Positions 30,930 to 43,023 of a stretch of 64,000 nucleotides of DNA are shown here, piece after piece. Under the pieces are notes generated by a model. That model ran no database searches, was not told where the DNA came from, and worked only from the letters and a program-made list of their open reading frames with translations. Position 1 is the first letter of the stretch. Each line of letters begins with the position of its first letter. The DNA is from Larix kaempferi. Lineage: Eukaryota; Streptophyta; Pinopsida; Pinales; Pinaceae. The position numbers were made by a program, and so were the translations under genes. Where the stretch lies: NCBI GenBank assembly GCA_027924585.1, contig BSBM01000036.1, positions 6,875,001 through 6,939,000 on the forward strand. Reading direction: 5' to 3'.

Positions 30930-31678
30930 CCTAAGTCGTCAGTTGTTATTCAAGAAGAAAATGAAGAAGAAAATACACCTAATGAAATTTTAAATGATGT
31001 CATTCTTGAAAAGGTGGTCATTCCTAAATATTCAACACATAACCTTCCTCATAAAGAAGTAATATCGGGAAATAAATCACCTCCATACCCGGAATGTCTA
31101 AAAATGGAAAAACCTGTAACTTACCCAAAATATAACATCATTAATGAATTGAAAAATATTTGCATTAAATCCCTTTATTACAATCCATTAAAGATATACC
31201 AATATTCAGTAAAGTGATAAAAGAACTGTGCATTAAGAGACCAGGTAAGAAACAAAAAGACCCTCCAACAATACATGTCATAAGTGAAATCTCAGATTGT
31301 ATAGCAGAACAGCCTAGAATTCCGAAGTATACAAATGGAGGGAATCTTGTAGTAACTATTCTCATTAAAAACACTGCTATAGGGAACACACTCATTGATC
31401 TAGGGGCTCCTATTAACCTAATGACTACTACAGTTTTAGAAGCTCTCCAATTAGGACCATTCCTACACCCTACTCCAATAATGTTAGAACTAGCAGACCA
31501 TACTATGGTGCAACCTACTAGGATATTAGACGATATTATGGTATCAGTAGCCTCATGGGAATATCCCATGGACTTCATGGTTATCCAATCAAAATACCCA
31601 TCTAGGGGGAATCCTATCATTTTAGGAAGACCCTGGCTGGCTGCTGCTAATGCATTCATAGGATGTAGGGATGAATAG
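30930..31678 (+). pseudogene. Host Gypsy H protease region
   Basis: Continues the gag tail from 19535 in phase. A one-base frameshift near 31168 separates 30930-31167 from the frame at 31190-31678. Protease signature LIDLGAPINLM, then IILGRPWLAAANAFIGC, both typical of Athila-like Gypsy elements. TAG at 31676 ends the frame; another fragment follows to about 31820. Inactive. Confidence 0.88.
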
Positions 31679-31878
31679 ATGGTCATCTCTGATGGGTTAT
31701 CTACAAGAAGACTAGCTTTATACCCACCAGCACAGCTTGTAGCTGAGAGGTTATTTTGGTTAGATTGTTTTTTTGGAGAAGAAAACCTGGAAGAAACTTC
31801 CCTTGTTAGTGATCTCTCCTAGGCACTTCAAGAACAAAATATTGAAAACGTGTTGAATCAATTTATTTCTTCCACCAC

Positions 31879-32843
31879 ATGTATCGACTTTCCTCAGCTT
31901 TTTCCCAACTTGACCATATTTTTGGAGACGAATTTCAAGAAAACATGAGTCTCTCAACATTTACAAGTACACCTTGTGTCTTTTCAATTGAGGAACAACT
32001 AGGATCTTATACCGTACCATGTGAGTTTAGTTCCGCAAAATTCCTACATATAAATGTAGGTTTAGATGAGAGTCAGCAAAAACAATTGTTAAAAGTTATC
32101 AAAAGTCAAACTGGAGATTTTGCTTGGGAATACACCAATATGAAGGGTATACACCCAGAAACGTGTATTCACCACATTTACACAGACACAAATATACCTC
32201 CCGTCAAATAACCCCAAAGGAGAATGAACCTAGCTCTCAAAGATATAGTAAAAGAAGAATTGCAAAAACTTCTTGATGCTGGATTCATTTACCCAATTTC
32301 CAATAGTAAGTGGGTGTCTCCTCTGGTAGTAGTTCAAAAAAAAGTCACAGGGAAGTGGCATATCTGTGTTGATGTTCAAGAATTGAACAAGTCCACTCTT
32401 AAAGACTATTTCCCTCTACCTTTTATAGATCAAGTGTTAGATACCCTATCAGGGAAACAATACTTTTCTTTCCTAGATGGGTATAGTGGATACAATCATA
32501 TATTAATAGCACCTGAGGACCAAGATAAGACTACCTTTACTTGCTCTTGGGGGACTTATGCCTATCAAGTGTTACCTTTTGCGCTTTCTAATGCACCTGC
32601 TACTTTCCAACGTGCAGTTCTAGGTATCTTTGCTGACCTTATACATGATTCTGTAGAGGTCTATATGGACGATTTCACAATTTATGGTAATACCTTCCAA
32701 GAGGCCCTCGACAACCTCGAGATAGTTCTTATTCGATGTCAGGATACAAACTTATCCCTTAGCCATAAAAAATGCAAGATGTTATTAACTGAGGGCATAG
32801 TTCTAGGACATCATGTCTCTCTTCAAGGTATTAAGGTGGATCC
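31879..32843 (+). pseudogene. Host Gypsy H reverse transcriptase, N-terminal part
   Basis: A single frame from 31879 with one TAA (32209-32211; preceded by PPVK and followed by PQRRMN). RT motifs: LLDAGFIYPISNSKWVSPL, SFLDGYSGYNHI, FALSNAPATFQR, VEVYMDDFTIYG with both catalytic Asp, and GIVLGHHVSLQGIKVD. The frame is cut at GATCC (32839-32843) by Gypsy-D and resumes in phase at 47614. Confidence 0.93.
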
Positions 32844-33594
32844 TGTAGCTAGGGTTTTCACCCTAGCTTGTGCAACTGAGCACCTACTAAGGAGAAGGGC
32901 CTCCTTAGTAGCAGTTCAATAAACAGTAAATAAAAGTAGTAAAACAGTATGAAATTTAACCTAGCATGAGCATTAACATAAATAACAAAACATGAAAATA
33001 TGGTGAATATCTCTCTTTTTGTATTAAAAATTACCTCAGATGTAGAGGTTGGTAAAGCCTTTGCAGCAGTCCAAGAGGGTTGCTTCCAAGCTCCAGTGTT
33101 GTTCCTTCTCCTTCTTCCAAATATGTTTTGGAAATGGGGCCAAAAGGGTTCTCAAGAATTAGCTCCAAATGGAGAGCTAGGGTTTCAAGGGAATTTTCAG
33201 CAGCATAAGGATAGGGATGATTGTGGGTGAAAATGGGGATCCTCCATCACCTATTTATAGGTTTTTAGTGGTGGAGTGCTGACCCATGGTTTTGGGCACC
33301 ATATGGTTTAGGTCAATTGTATAGGGTTTTTGCTTCCTTTTTTCCCTCTTTTTCCTCTTTTTTGTATTTTGTATTCCCTTTTTAGAGGATTTTTGCTATT
33401 TTTGGAGGAATTTACTTTATTTTGGGGGAAAAGGGGGGTTTTGGCCTTTTGGAGGCTTTTTTAATGGTTTTTTGGTCTTTTGGAGGCTTTTTAATGGGTT
33501 TTTAAGGTTTTGGAGGCAAATATGGTAGGAAATATGGACAAATGAGTCATGTAATGGGGTAGATGAGGTAATGAGCACTTTTTGGGTGTTAACA
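32844..33594 (-). repeat. Gypsy-D 3' LTR
   Basis: 751 bp, plus reading TGTAGCTAGG to GTTAACA. It has two copies of a CTTTTGGAGGCTTTTT unit where the other LTR has one and the solo LTR three. The 76-codon plus-strand frame inside (33000-33230) recurs at 47046 but is antisense LTR sequence and not a supported gene. Confidence 0.95.
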
Positions 33595-34929
33595 GATTGC
33601 TCCCTGATGTGTGAGGGCAGGAGCTCATCGTATGGCTGATAGACATCATAAGTCGTTTATGGTTTTCCTGGGATGTGGAGAGGAGAAGAAACGAACTAGA
33701 GCCCGGAACAACGGTCCCGAACAAACTACAAAAACTGGAAGTACATGACCTCAATAATGAATGAGGAATAATCTGAACATATGGACGAGGCGGGCATTCC
33801 CATGCTCGTATCAAGATATAGAACAATAACAAGGGGGTCCAAAAAATGGGGACATGGAATATACATGGCCTCAAATGAGGAAGAATCTCAATATATGGAC
33901 GAGGTGGGCATACCCATGCTCTTATCTAGATATATATAAAAAATAACAATGAGACCCAAAAATGGGGGCCTGAAGGATACATGGAGAACCACTGTGTATA
34001 TCATAAGGGTCCAGAGGGGACACGAATCTGGGACATACTACTGGGCTGACCATGTCTGAGCTGAAGAACTTATACAATGGTATAACAACAATGCTGCTGA
34101 GTGTGGTACTAGAGGAACTGATGAGCTGTTGGATCATAGTGACGGGGAGTCATACCCTTAATGGTACACTGAACTGGGTACTCAAGGAAGCATATAACTG
34201 GATGGCTTCCGAATACAATCGCCAACGCAACCTGGACATCCACGAGAACATATAACTAGGTGTTCCGAGGGGACTCACCAATGTGCTAGATTCGGGGGAG
34301 ATCCGGGGTCTTTGACCAATAACTAAAGGTATATATCCCCTGCGCGATTCTCAATGATGTGATCAAGGTGTTGAAGTCGAGCATGTGAGAAACAACCACT
34401 TGGAGAGGCACTGATGACTCCTCGCAAAATGGTCCGTAGGAACTCACCATAAATGGTGACGAGTCCAAGGCGCAGGGACCTCTGGGTCTATCCTCTAGAA
34501 TAGATGGGCTGTCATTGACAGAGGGAGACCTGCAACTAGCAAGGCAATGATGTTTCCTTGATAGGAGCACGAGGTGGAGAACCGAAGTGTGAGAGTACTG
34601 ATGGTAGGACTGACATACTGTGGGGGTAGGGAATAACTGGGAAAGTAGAGTGGGTGGACTCAAACTTCCTGTGTTCAGAGTATGATGGCGGGGATGATCA
34701 GGCAGCATATGAAACTAACTGGTGGGAAAGGGATCATAGCTGTAATGGATCAAGGATAGTGACTGGGATGAGTGATACTCAAGTTGGTGTAAGATGGTAG
34801 GAGACTGCAGAATACTCTGAACAAAGGAGACCTTATTGGGGGTATTGCTAGGATGATCGATCACGGTTCCGAGAGGCACGGGGGGAACTTCTTCAGGGGT
34901 TAAGGAACTAGAAGAAGTGTGTTCAAAAT

Positions 34930-35139
34930 GGTACTGTCGTGTGGATTTATACGAGCCCACGACAGTTCATGCTCGTGATTGCTTTCAATTTTAAGGAGTC
35001 TGAAAGCGATAAGAAGACTCTGAAATAATGGAATGGTACTGCCGTGTGGATTTGTACGAGCCCAGGACAGTTCATGCTTGTGGTTGCTTTCAATTTTAGA
35101 GAGTCTGAAAGCGATAAGAAGACTCTAGGGGGTTCTTGT
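34930..35139 (+). repeat. 105-bp tandem duplication in Gypsy-D 3' region
   Basis: GGTACTGTCGTGTGGATTT at 34930 and GGTACTGCCGTGTGGATTT at 35035 start two copies with few differences, each ending near GATAAGAAGACTCT. Confidence 0.9.
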
Positions 35140-35599
35140 TTCATCTATTAGTCTCCAAGGCCCGAAGAATCATAAAAGGATGCAATGAAGAACTCTTCTA
35201 GCCAGTGTGACTAGAGTATTCCTTTTTCGTAATTAGTCTACCAGGTCTGGAAAAGGGTTAAACTTATACCAGATAGATGCCCTTTCAGGTACTTTAACAA
35301 GCATGAAAGGAAGCAATATTGCTCAGCGATCTTTTCATTGTTTTAGGAGTCAGAAAAGAGCTTAACAGAAACTCCCTAAGTGACTTTTTCGTAAAGGACT
35401 TGTCTGGCCTGAAAAAGGGAGAAAATTATACTGAACAAAAGGAATGGTCAGGCAAGGAAGAAGTGCTCAATTAAGGAACATTGATGATGACCAAGAACAA
35501 GGGTAGGGGGGAACACTAGTGGGCCTCCTTGCGGGAATGGAAAAATAATGAAATAATTGCAGTATGAAAGGAGTGTGGCTCATGTAAAAATGTGGAACA

Positions 35600-35960
35600 A
35601 TCCGATGGTGGTCGATGTGGCGTGCAAACCGAGGCAAAAAGGTGTCGAGACACAATGTTGAAATTGTACCTGGTGAGAGCGAGAAATGATCTCAAGCATC
35701 ATCACGATCTCGGAAAACTGGATCTAACGATATAAAAAGTGTAAAAAATGGATAACAACCGATGTGGCACACAAACCGAGGCGACGGGGGGCATTTTGGA
35801 AAAAATACCCAAAAAATATGGGGGTGAGAGCGAGAAATGATCTCAAGCATCATCACGGGCTCGGAAAAAATGAATCCAATGATATAAAATATATAAAAAA
35901 TAAAGAGCAACCGAAGTGGCACACAAACCGAGGTGACTAGTGGTGTCTAGAAAAATGCTC
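35600..35960 (+). repeat. About 151-bp tandem repeat, about 2.5 copies
   Basis: GTGAGAGCGAGAAATGATC occurs at 35673 and 35824. ACCGA(T/A)GTGGC(A/G)(C/T)(A/G)CAAACCGAG-like sequence occurs near 35604, 35759 and 35909. Confidence 0.85.
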
Positions 35961-36610
35961 AAAAAATGATGCAGAAAAAATAAGAAAATGAGTCGACCAT
36001 CATGACGGTCTTGTCATGCTGATTCCAGTGGTGGAAACGGTTCGAAAAATGGACTCCGTATGGGTTTAGAATGGCCAAAACAAGAAAAATTCAATGGAAT
36101 ATAAATAGTAAGTGGGTCCAACATGACAAATTTCATTTGGACTTGTTGACATTGACTAGAGATCAGAGTGGACCAGAGCTTAGTTGTTGTTTCTAGACGA
36201 TCTGACCAGCCGTTTGCAGATCCGAGAGTTGTAGGTATTCCGATAAACTCATACCTGCATTTTTTATTGGGTTCGGGGGGGTAGTGGGTCCCAAGGGGTT
36301 TTTTGTATGGTCCACGTGGGGTGGAACGCAGGTTTACGGGTTGGAACCGCGGTCGGGGACCACGGGTTCCGGGTCTGCGCACATGCCTAGGGACCGCGAG
36401 TTATGGGTCGGAATACGCGATCCTGGACCGCGAGTTCCGAGGCTGGACTCATGGTTCGGGACTGCAAGTTCGACTCCTACAGGCGTGGTCCCGGACCGCG
36501 ACTATAGCCCTGACAGCCACGGTCTGAGATCGCGGCAAGGGGCCCTAAAGCCGCGATTGGAATCGAGATTTAGGGTTTCCCCAATGGGGGGGAAGGGTTA
36601 TTTCCTTAAC

Positions 36611-37348
36611 ATGGGTCTGATGAGTGTGCATTGTGTGATTGACAGGATGTCGTTAGTGTTGTGGCAAGAGTGGGAGGTCCCGGATGACATAGTGGATGTC
36701 ATCTGGAGGGATCGGCATGTGCGGTCTACTTTGGGGTTGTGCGAGCTACTGAAGTTTGCACAGGTGCCCATGATGCATTCAAAAGGGCTACTGTTGAATA
36801 GGTTAGTGAGATTTTGGGAGCCTGACATACATGCGTTCAGGGTGCAGGGAGAGAGGGTGGATCTCACCCTCGCAAATGTATATTTCTTGATGGGGTTGCC
36901 CTGTCTCGGTAGGGTGGCTGATATGCAGCCATGAGTGTCCGTAGACATGGATATCAAGGATATGTTGGAGCGTTACTACACTCTGGAGGCTAGAGTGCAG
37001 AGGAATGCACTCTGGATTGTGGACCTACGGGAGCCATCAGTACAGGCGATCGTGGCGTGCGTGGTTCGGGTTTTGGGGTCCCAGTCACCCTAGAGGGTGT
37101 CAGGGGGCCAGATGCAGCTGGTGGAGCGGGTGTTGGATGGCGTATACTATGCCTGGGGCCAGATGTTCCTTACTTGTGTTCAGCGGCAGCTAACCTCGGT
37201 GAAGGAATCTGGCAAAGGATTCTGTTATGGATAATTTCTTTGTGCCTTCTCCATGGAGAGGGTACCTACACTGTGGTCGCGGGTGCCAATCAGGGCAGCC
37301 GGACCTATGGAGCTGCACATGGTGCAGTGGGGAGAGATGATGCACTGA
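36611..37348 (+). pseudogene. Antisense plant-mobile-domain-like ORF of Gypsy-D
   Basis: Plus strand, opposite to gag-pol, between pol and the 3' LTR. ATG at 36611 (MGLMSVHC); a 246-codon frame broken by TGA (36932-36934) and later stops. The signature is LLLNRLVRFWEPDIHAFRV followed by LTLANVYFLMGLPCLGRV. It fits the plant mobile domain pattern of a W-x-P-x-T/I-H-x-F box followed by a TL-x-DV-x-x-x-x-GLP box. Downstream, VYYAWGQMFLTCVQRQL also fits the helical body. Antisense ORFs in this position, some PMD-like, are known from Tat-lineage elements. The Gypsy-W copy at 52742 is a diverged relative. Broken here. Confidence 0.65.
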
Positions 37349-38611
37349 CGGGGTGGTGGTGAGGTTGGTAGGTACTTCACCCAGGAGCTCTACCTATAGG
37401 GGTTGCAGATTCCACTAACGTAGGATGATTATCCATACAGAGAGATGGACTACACAGGGGATCTGGAGGCACCATGACTGTCAGGGCAGGCGTGGGGACC
37501 AGATGGTATGTATTGATTTGCTTGATTATTGTTTATGTCAGATTTTGTGTATGATAGGTTTGAGATATTGATATGCTGTTACTGATTGATGTTTGATTTG
37601 CATATGTTGGCCCGAGACCACCACTGGGACACATAGACCGCAGGGGGCATGTGGCGATACCGACCCTGCCAGGTCGAGGGGAGGTGCGTCGACAGGACGC
37701 TGAGGGGACTCTGGAGTCTGTACGGGTGCTGCTCAATCATTTGCTTGTTGGAGTGACTGATGATGGGTGGGGGGACTTGGATCAGGAGGTGATTCAGGAC
37801 TGTCTTGGGGCGCCATGAGATTTTCGATCGATCGTGATCCGGGTAGTCATTTTGGCGGAGAGGAGTTGGGCACATGATATGGTAGGGGATGAGGAGCTAC
37901 CGAAGGAGGAGTGGGGTGAGGACTCAGAAGCTGTCGATGTAGGCAGCAATGGAGGGTATGAATCTCAGTAGGGAGTACAGGGGACTCCCCCCTGATGTGT
38001 ATGGACACTTGTGGTTTTTTGTAGCTTACGGATTGTATTATATGAGGCTTGTCGATGTATATACATTTTTTGTATAGCTAAGTGCTGAGGTACTCAGGAC
38101 ATGTGTAGAACATTGACGTTTATTGTTTCATATATATATGCACACAGATGCATCTTTTGCGAGTATGATCGAATGTACACACGTGGATGCGCTTGTGGTT
38201 TGTTATGTGTTTGTACTGCACGTGGATGCAAGTAGTGTAGGATGATGGGCATGTGGATGCCCCTTGTGTATTTGTATGTTACGTAGTGCACATGGATGCA
38301 ACATTATGGATGTAGAATAGGCACGTGGATGCCCCTGTATAGTAATGCGTTTATGTTATTGTACATGGATGCAAATATTTATGTGATGATAGGCACATGG
38401 ATGCCCCTTGTTGGAAATGAAATCTTTTTGGATTTCTATAAATGTTTGATGAGATGACATGGGATGATGATGCATGATGGATGTTTTACATGGTGTGATT
38501 GATATGCCAATCTAGGATGTTGTTAGCCATTTTATCTGAGATACTATTCTGAGCTCTTGGGACATGGGTGAATGTTATGGATTCAAATTGTCAGCTGAGT
38601 TGATTTGTGCG
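37349..38611. other. Gypsy-D region between antisense ORF and second RNase H
   Basis: Contains decayed downstream antisense coding sequence to about 37990. An exon boundary may lie near 37505 (GATG then GTATGT), but no clear acceptor was found. A repeat of CAC(G/A)TGGATGC words lies at 38170-38410. No intact gene. Confidence 0.5.
38170..38410 (+). repeat. CACGTGGATGC-type repeat, about 7 words
   Basis: CACGTGGATGC, CATGTGGATGC and CACATGGATGC recur about every 30-60 bases, alternating with GATGAT(G)GGCA or TATGTTA spacers. Several words contain the CACGTG palindrome. It lies at the convergent 3' ends of pol and the antisense ORF. Confidence 0.75.
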
Positions 38612-38896
38612 CAGGAATTTTCTAAAGAGGCAGGGATCGCGCACCTGGTAGCAGTTGTTGAGTTGGGAGACAAGTAGCTGGGAGTCAAGGAACACATGAA
38701 GGTGACATATGCCCATCTGAAGGGCAGCAGTCAGGAGACCGGTCACAGCATCATACTACGCCTGGTTATTGGTAGCAGCGCCTATACACATTCCATCAAG
38801 GTGAATCAACTCATGTGAAGGGGAATATAAGACCCATGCTGCAGAAGCTAGGTTTGGAGACTAGCGGCTTGCTCCATCAGCGAAGCCAATGTAATG
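38612..38896 (-). pseudogene. Second RNase H domain of Gypsy-D, downstream of integrase
   Basis: A 95-codon minus-strand frame with two stops: IGFADGASR at the start, TNNQA then stop then YDAVTGLL, and HLHVFLDSQLLVSQLN. The pattern ADG, TNN-x-AEY, LDSQL-x-V-x-QL is the RNase H type with catalytic D, E, D. The catalytic Glu codon is itself TAG here. It begins about 120 bases after the integrase stop in another frame. Tat-lineage elements are known to have an added archaeal-type RNase H besides their normal one. The Gypsy-W copy is at 54308-54616. Confidence 0.75.
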
Positions 38897-39018
38897 AGGT
38901 GGAAGATGGTCCATCTGTGATCATGCAAAAAATGATGAATGTAAGGTTGCGGTACAAAAGGTGAAAAACAAAAAGAAAGCAAACTGTACAATACGGACCA
39001 ATGGGGCTGCGGGTTTGT

Positions 39019-40332
39019 TTAAGGATAAAAGAATTTAAGATACAACCCATTATGGGGGTTGTGCAAAGGGTGACCTTCTGAGTCAGTTAAAATGTATCCC
39101 CCATTTCCGAGGCAGGGTTGCATGATGTAAGGGCCTTGCCACATGGATTCAAACTTTCCTTTACCAGTCTTGTCGTGGGCTTGTTCATAGGTGAGGATGA
39201 GGTCCCCTTCACGGAAAGTTCGAGCGTGGACATGTTTATTGTAACTAGATTTGGAGCGGTTCTTGGCAGCTTCAATGGTCTGGAGGGTGGCACGATGGTC
39301 TTCATCAGCTTGTTCTAGTGATAGCAGACGTTGCTCGAGTGGGGAGTTGTCTGGAAGAAGCTCGACGGCGATGTGTAAGGCAGGTATCTGACACTCGATG
39401 GGGAGGACAGACTCTACACTATGAACTAAATGAAATGGGGTAAAACTGGTGGCGGTCTTAGTTGATGTATGGTAAGCCCATAATGCAGGGAAAAGCATGT
39501 GATGCCAATTGGACTTCTGTCGGTCAACAGTGCGTTGGAGGATGGTTTTTAAAATTTTGTTAATGGCCTCTACTTGGTCGTTCCCTTGGGGGTAGTAAGC
39601 AAAGGAATACTGATGTTCGAACTTCAGTAGGGTGGATAACTCGCGCCAAATGGAATATTCAAAGTGTGAACCATGGTCTGAGACCAACTATTGGGGGACC
39701 CCGAATCGAGTGATAACATGGTTAAAAAAGAAACGGGAAGCGGTGTCAGCTTTACAATTGAAGGTGGGCATGCCTTCAGCCCATTTGGTGAAGTAGTCTA
39801 CAGCGACAATGATGTACTTATGGCTGTTGGAGGATGAGGGTTTACATTCCATGAAGTCAATGGCCCATTTACAAAAGGGGCCAATGGTGACGACTGGGTG
39901 TAACGGAGCGGGTGGTGTCCGAGCCTTAGGGGCAAAAAGTTGGCAATTATGGCAATGTTTGACCGCTGTGATGCAGTCGGTAAAGAGTGTGGGCCAGAAG
40001 TATCTGGCAGGGATGACCTTTTGGGCAGTGGCCATTCCAGAGAAATTTTCGCCGCAGGCACCGCTATGATAGTCATTGAGGACTTGTTCAGCTTCTTCGT
40101 GTGTAAGACAACAACGGAGAATCGTGTCAACCCCTCGCCGGTAAAACACATCACCCAAGAGGAGATATCGAGAGGCTTGGTGACAGATGCGACGGTGTCC
40201 ATCATGATTTATGTTGGGTTGAAAATTTTGTGTGCGAAGGTATAACAAAATATCACCGTACCATGGGTCGTCAGATGAGATGATGAACAAGTGATTGTCG
40301 GGTAACTCATCGAAGATTTGTGGGGATGGCAA
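39019..40332 (-). pseudogene. Gypsy-D integrase, one TAG
   Basis: One frame with TAG at 39688-39690 between FGVPQ and LVSDHGSHF. Zinc region: HSGACGENFSGM to HCHNCQLF. Core: WAIDFMECKP, SDHGSHFEY, DQVEAINKI, so all three catalytic acidic residues are readable. C-terminal domain: HARTFREGDLILTYEQA, MWQGPYIM, ending HNGLYLKFFYP. The companion W copy aligns along its full length and is visibly similar. Confidence 0.92.
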
Positions 40333-40356
40333 GAGGGATGGGAGATCGGTGATGAG

Positions 40357-41580
40357 CTAGGAAAGCACAAGGGATTTAGTGCTCTTAGGGGCTGAGAAAG
40401 TGAGGTCATATTCTTGGAGGATAATTACCCATTTAGCAACGCGAACTTGCAGGAGGCGCCGATTCAAGAGATAGACCATGGGGTTGGAGTTGGCGACAAC
40501 TGTGGTATGACTGAGTAAAATGTAATGTCGCAATTTTTGGAAGGAAAAGACCATAGCAAGGGCTAGTCCTTCCTCATACGGGTAACATAGGCGTGGTCCA
40601 GACAAGGTCTGGCTGATGTAATAAATGACATGCTCCTAGTGAGCAGCGTCTTCTTGGACAAGGACTCTGGACATGGCATGATCGGATGCCGAGACATAAA
40701 CTGGATGAAGTCTTGAGAGAAATCTGGAGGGGAAATCAGAGGGGCTTGCATGAGAGATTTATTAAGGGCTTCGAATGTAGCTTGTGCCTAGTCATCCCAA
40801 ATAAAGGGTATGTGGGTATGAAGCAGGCATAAGAAACCATGAATGGTGGTGGCGTAATCAGGCACGAAGCATCGGAGAAAATTAGATTTTCCCTGCAGAC
40901 TCTTGAGCTGTCGGAGTGTGCGAGGAGCGGGAAGGTCTATGATGGCTTGAGCTTTCAGAGGATCAACAACAATTCCTTTATGGGAAACAATGAAACCCAA
41001 CAAAGGGTCTGCTGAAATGAAAAAGGCACACTTGTGTGGGTTCAAGCGGATTTGATATTTGCAACAACGTAGAAAGATTTGTCGGAGGTCGTTAAGGTGG
41101 TCTGATCATTTCCGAGAACGAGCTGTAAGGTCGTTGAGATAGATTAAGAGGATATGAACCAAGTTGTGAAAACAGTAGGTCATGGCCCGCTGGAAGGTGG
41201 CACCAGCATTTTTGAGGCCGAAAGGCATGACATGATAGGAAAAGGTGCCCCATGGGGTGATAAAGGTAGTTTTTTATTGATCTTCTTGGTGGATCTGAAT
41301 CTGGTTGTATCCGGAAAAATAGTCCATGAAAGATAGGACTTCATGCCCCGCACATGCATCGATGAGTTGGTCAATAAATGGCATGGGCAAGTTGTCTTTG
41401 GGACAGGCTCGGTTTAAATCACGGAAGTCAGTACATACTCTGATGGTGCCTTGTTTTTTGTTAATAGGGATGGGGTTAGAAACCCAAGTGGTATATGCAA
41501 TAGGATAAATGAATCCTGCTTTGCGAAGTTTCTCGATCTCTGCTTTAATGGCGGGGAGCTTTGAGGGATGAATGGGGCGC
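40357..41580 (-). pseudogene. Gypsy-D reverse transcriptase/RNase H, broken
   Basis: Scattered frames on the minus strand. [58 protein letters not shown]. The catalytic box reads IYLNDLTA, where one Asp has become Asn. RNase H: EEGLALAMVFSFQKLRHYIL, then VAKWVIILQEYDL. Several stops. RT is inactive. Confidence 0.85.
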
Positions 41581-42386
41581 TATTTTTGGCGAACGTGGGG
41601 TACATCAGTGTATGGTTGTGGGCCTCTCCCCCAAGTGTTCTTGACAATAAGGGGTGGATTGGTGGATGAGGAAGGAGTAGAGACACCGGGGGGTGGTTGA
41701 CTAGTTGTGGCGATGGGTTGCACTGGTTGAAGGATGACATTTGGTGTCGGTGGGGGAACGGGTGGAAAAATATACCACATGGGTAGTCCTAAGGTTAACC
41801 CAGGGAGGCTGAGAGTAGCATTAACCGGGGTGCTTACTACTCCCGAGGGAGGGAATAGGAAGGGGATTGTGTGGATGGGTGTAACACCAATATGACTGGG
41901 TACCAATGGTGGTTTGGGTAACAAGGGCGGTTGATTGTTGGGTGTTTGTGCATTGTGGGAAAGGGTACATAGGTCATATATTTCGGTCGCTGGTGACGGG
42001 GGTGGAATGGATTGGAATGTTGAGGTCATCGGCGTATCTGAGTAAACTCCAGGTCCCACGGAGGAAACCAACGAGGTAGATGCACCACAAACAGGTTGTT
42101 CAACCATGGGGAGAACATTTTCGGGTGCAGCGTAGGCATTGGGATCGTAATAGGTGAGTTGATCGACCTTGACCACGCATTCATCATGGGGGAACATCAT
42201 GGAATGAAAAATGGATGAGGTAACTGCCCACATGGAATACATGTAACTGTGGCCAAGTAAGAGGTTATAATCAAGTTGGGCGTTGATGACCTTTATGTCA
42301 ATGAGCACTATTTTACCAACTAACTGGATGGGGACATTAGCTAAGAGACCATGGGGTTGAGCTGAACGGCCGTCGTAGGCTCGCAA
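41581..42386 (-). pseudogene. Gypsy-D protease region
   Basis: A 268-codon open frame beginning RAYDGRSAQPHGLLANVPIQ with NAQLDYNLLLGHSYMY, the C-terminal part of a Gypsy aspartic protease (the L-G-x-x-x-x motif after the flap). The catalytic DSG-like motif should lie upstream near 42400-42490 but is in broken sequence. The remainder is a proline-rich linker to RT. Confidence 0.75.
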
Positions 42387-43023
42387 CGCAGTGGTGGACT
42401 ACTGGAGAGTAGGGGATCCCAACTTCTACCAAATGAATGTGGACATAACGCATGTAGAGGCACCTTCATCGATAATGCACCAATAGATGACAAGATTCCG
42501 AACGGATATAGAAACTTAGAATGCTAAAGTGGAAGGCATGTGTGGTTTGGATTGGTCCAAATCGAAGGCCATAAGTTGTGAATCATTTGGGTCAATAGCA
42601 CCAATGGCGGAGAGAAAAGTCTTGCGCTGTGAAGGACAGTTTTTTAAGACCTCTAACGTAGACATGGTTGCGGGGGACTAGGCTAAGTCATCTACAATGT
42701 TGTAATTAGACGCAATGCGAGCATTGGGATTATTGTTGATGCGACGAAGTGGGAAGCGAGGTGCTCTGGAGGCGCCATCTAGTGGAGCCTGAGGTATATG
42801 TAACGATTGATCAGTGGGATGAGCATTACTGTTTTTGTCGGCAGGAGAGGCTTTAGGGTGGATTCATATTGGTTCCGACAGGTTTGAAGGTTGACATCGG
42901 TGGATGACATCATTAACAAGTGATGGGTACCTGAGTCTAACATGGGTTGATCAGGAGCAGCATAAGTGATTTGTTGTTGTGGTGGTGTGTTTCCTTGAGG
43001 GGGAACCAATGGTTGAGTGTTTA

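Larger units (their letters stand above)
33595..36610. other. Gypsy-D 3' region: local duplications, upstream of the antisense ORF
   Basis: Begins with a weak purine tract (minus CACATCAGGGAGCAATC at 33595-33611). Local tandem duplications: ~120 bp at 33743-33980, 105 bp at 34930-35139, ~151 bp at about 35600-35960. Near 36340-36560 the sequence turns GC-rich with repeated GGACCGCGAGTT-like words just before the antisense ORF. It could hold that ORF's promoter; no element can be named. Frames here are chance. Confidence 0.6.

Noticed and set aside
33000-33230. 76-codon frame repeated at 47046-47273
   Set aside because: It lies in the Gypsy-D LTR, antisense to the element, and is not kept in the solo LTR. 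Conservation simply reflects LTR homology.
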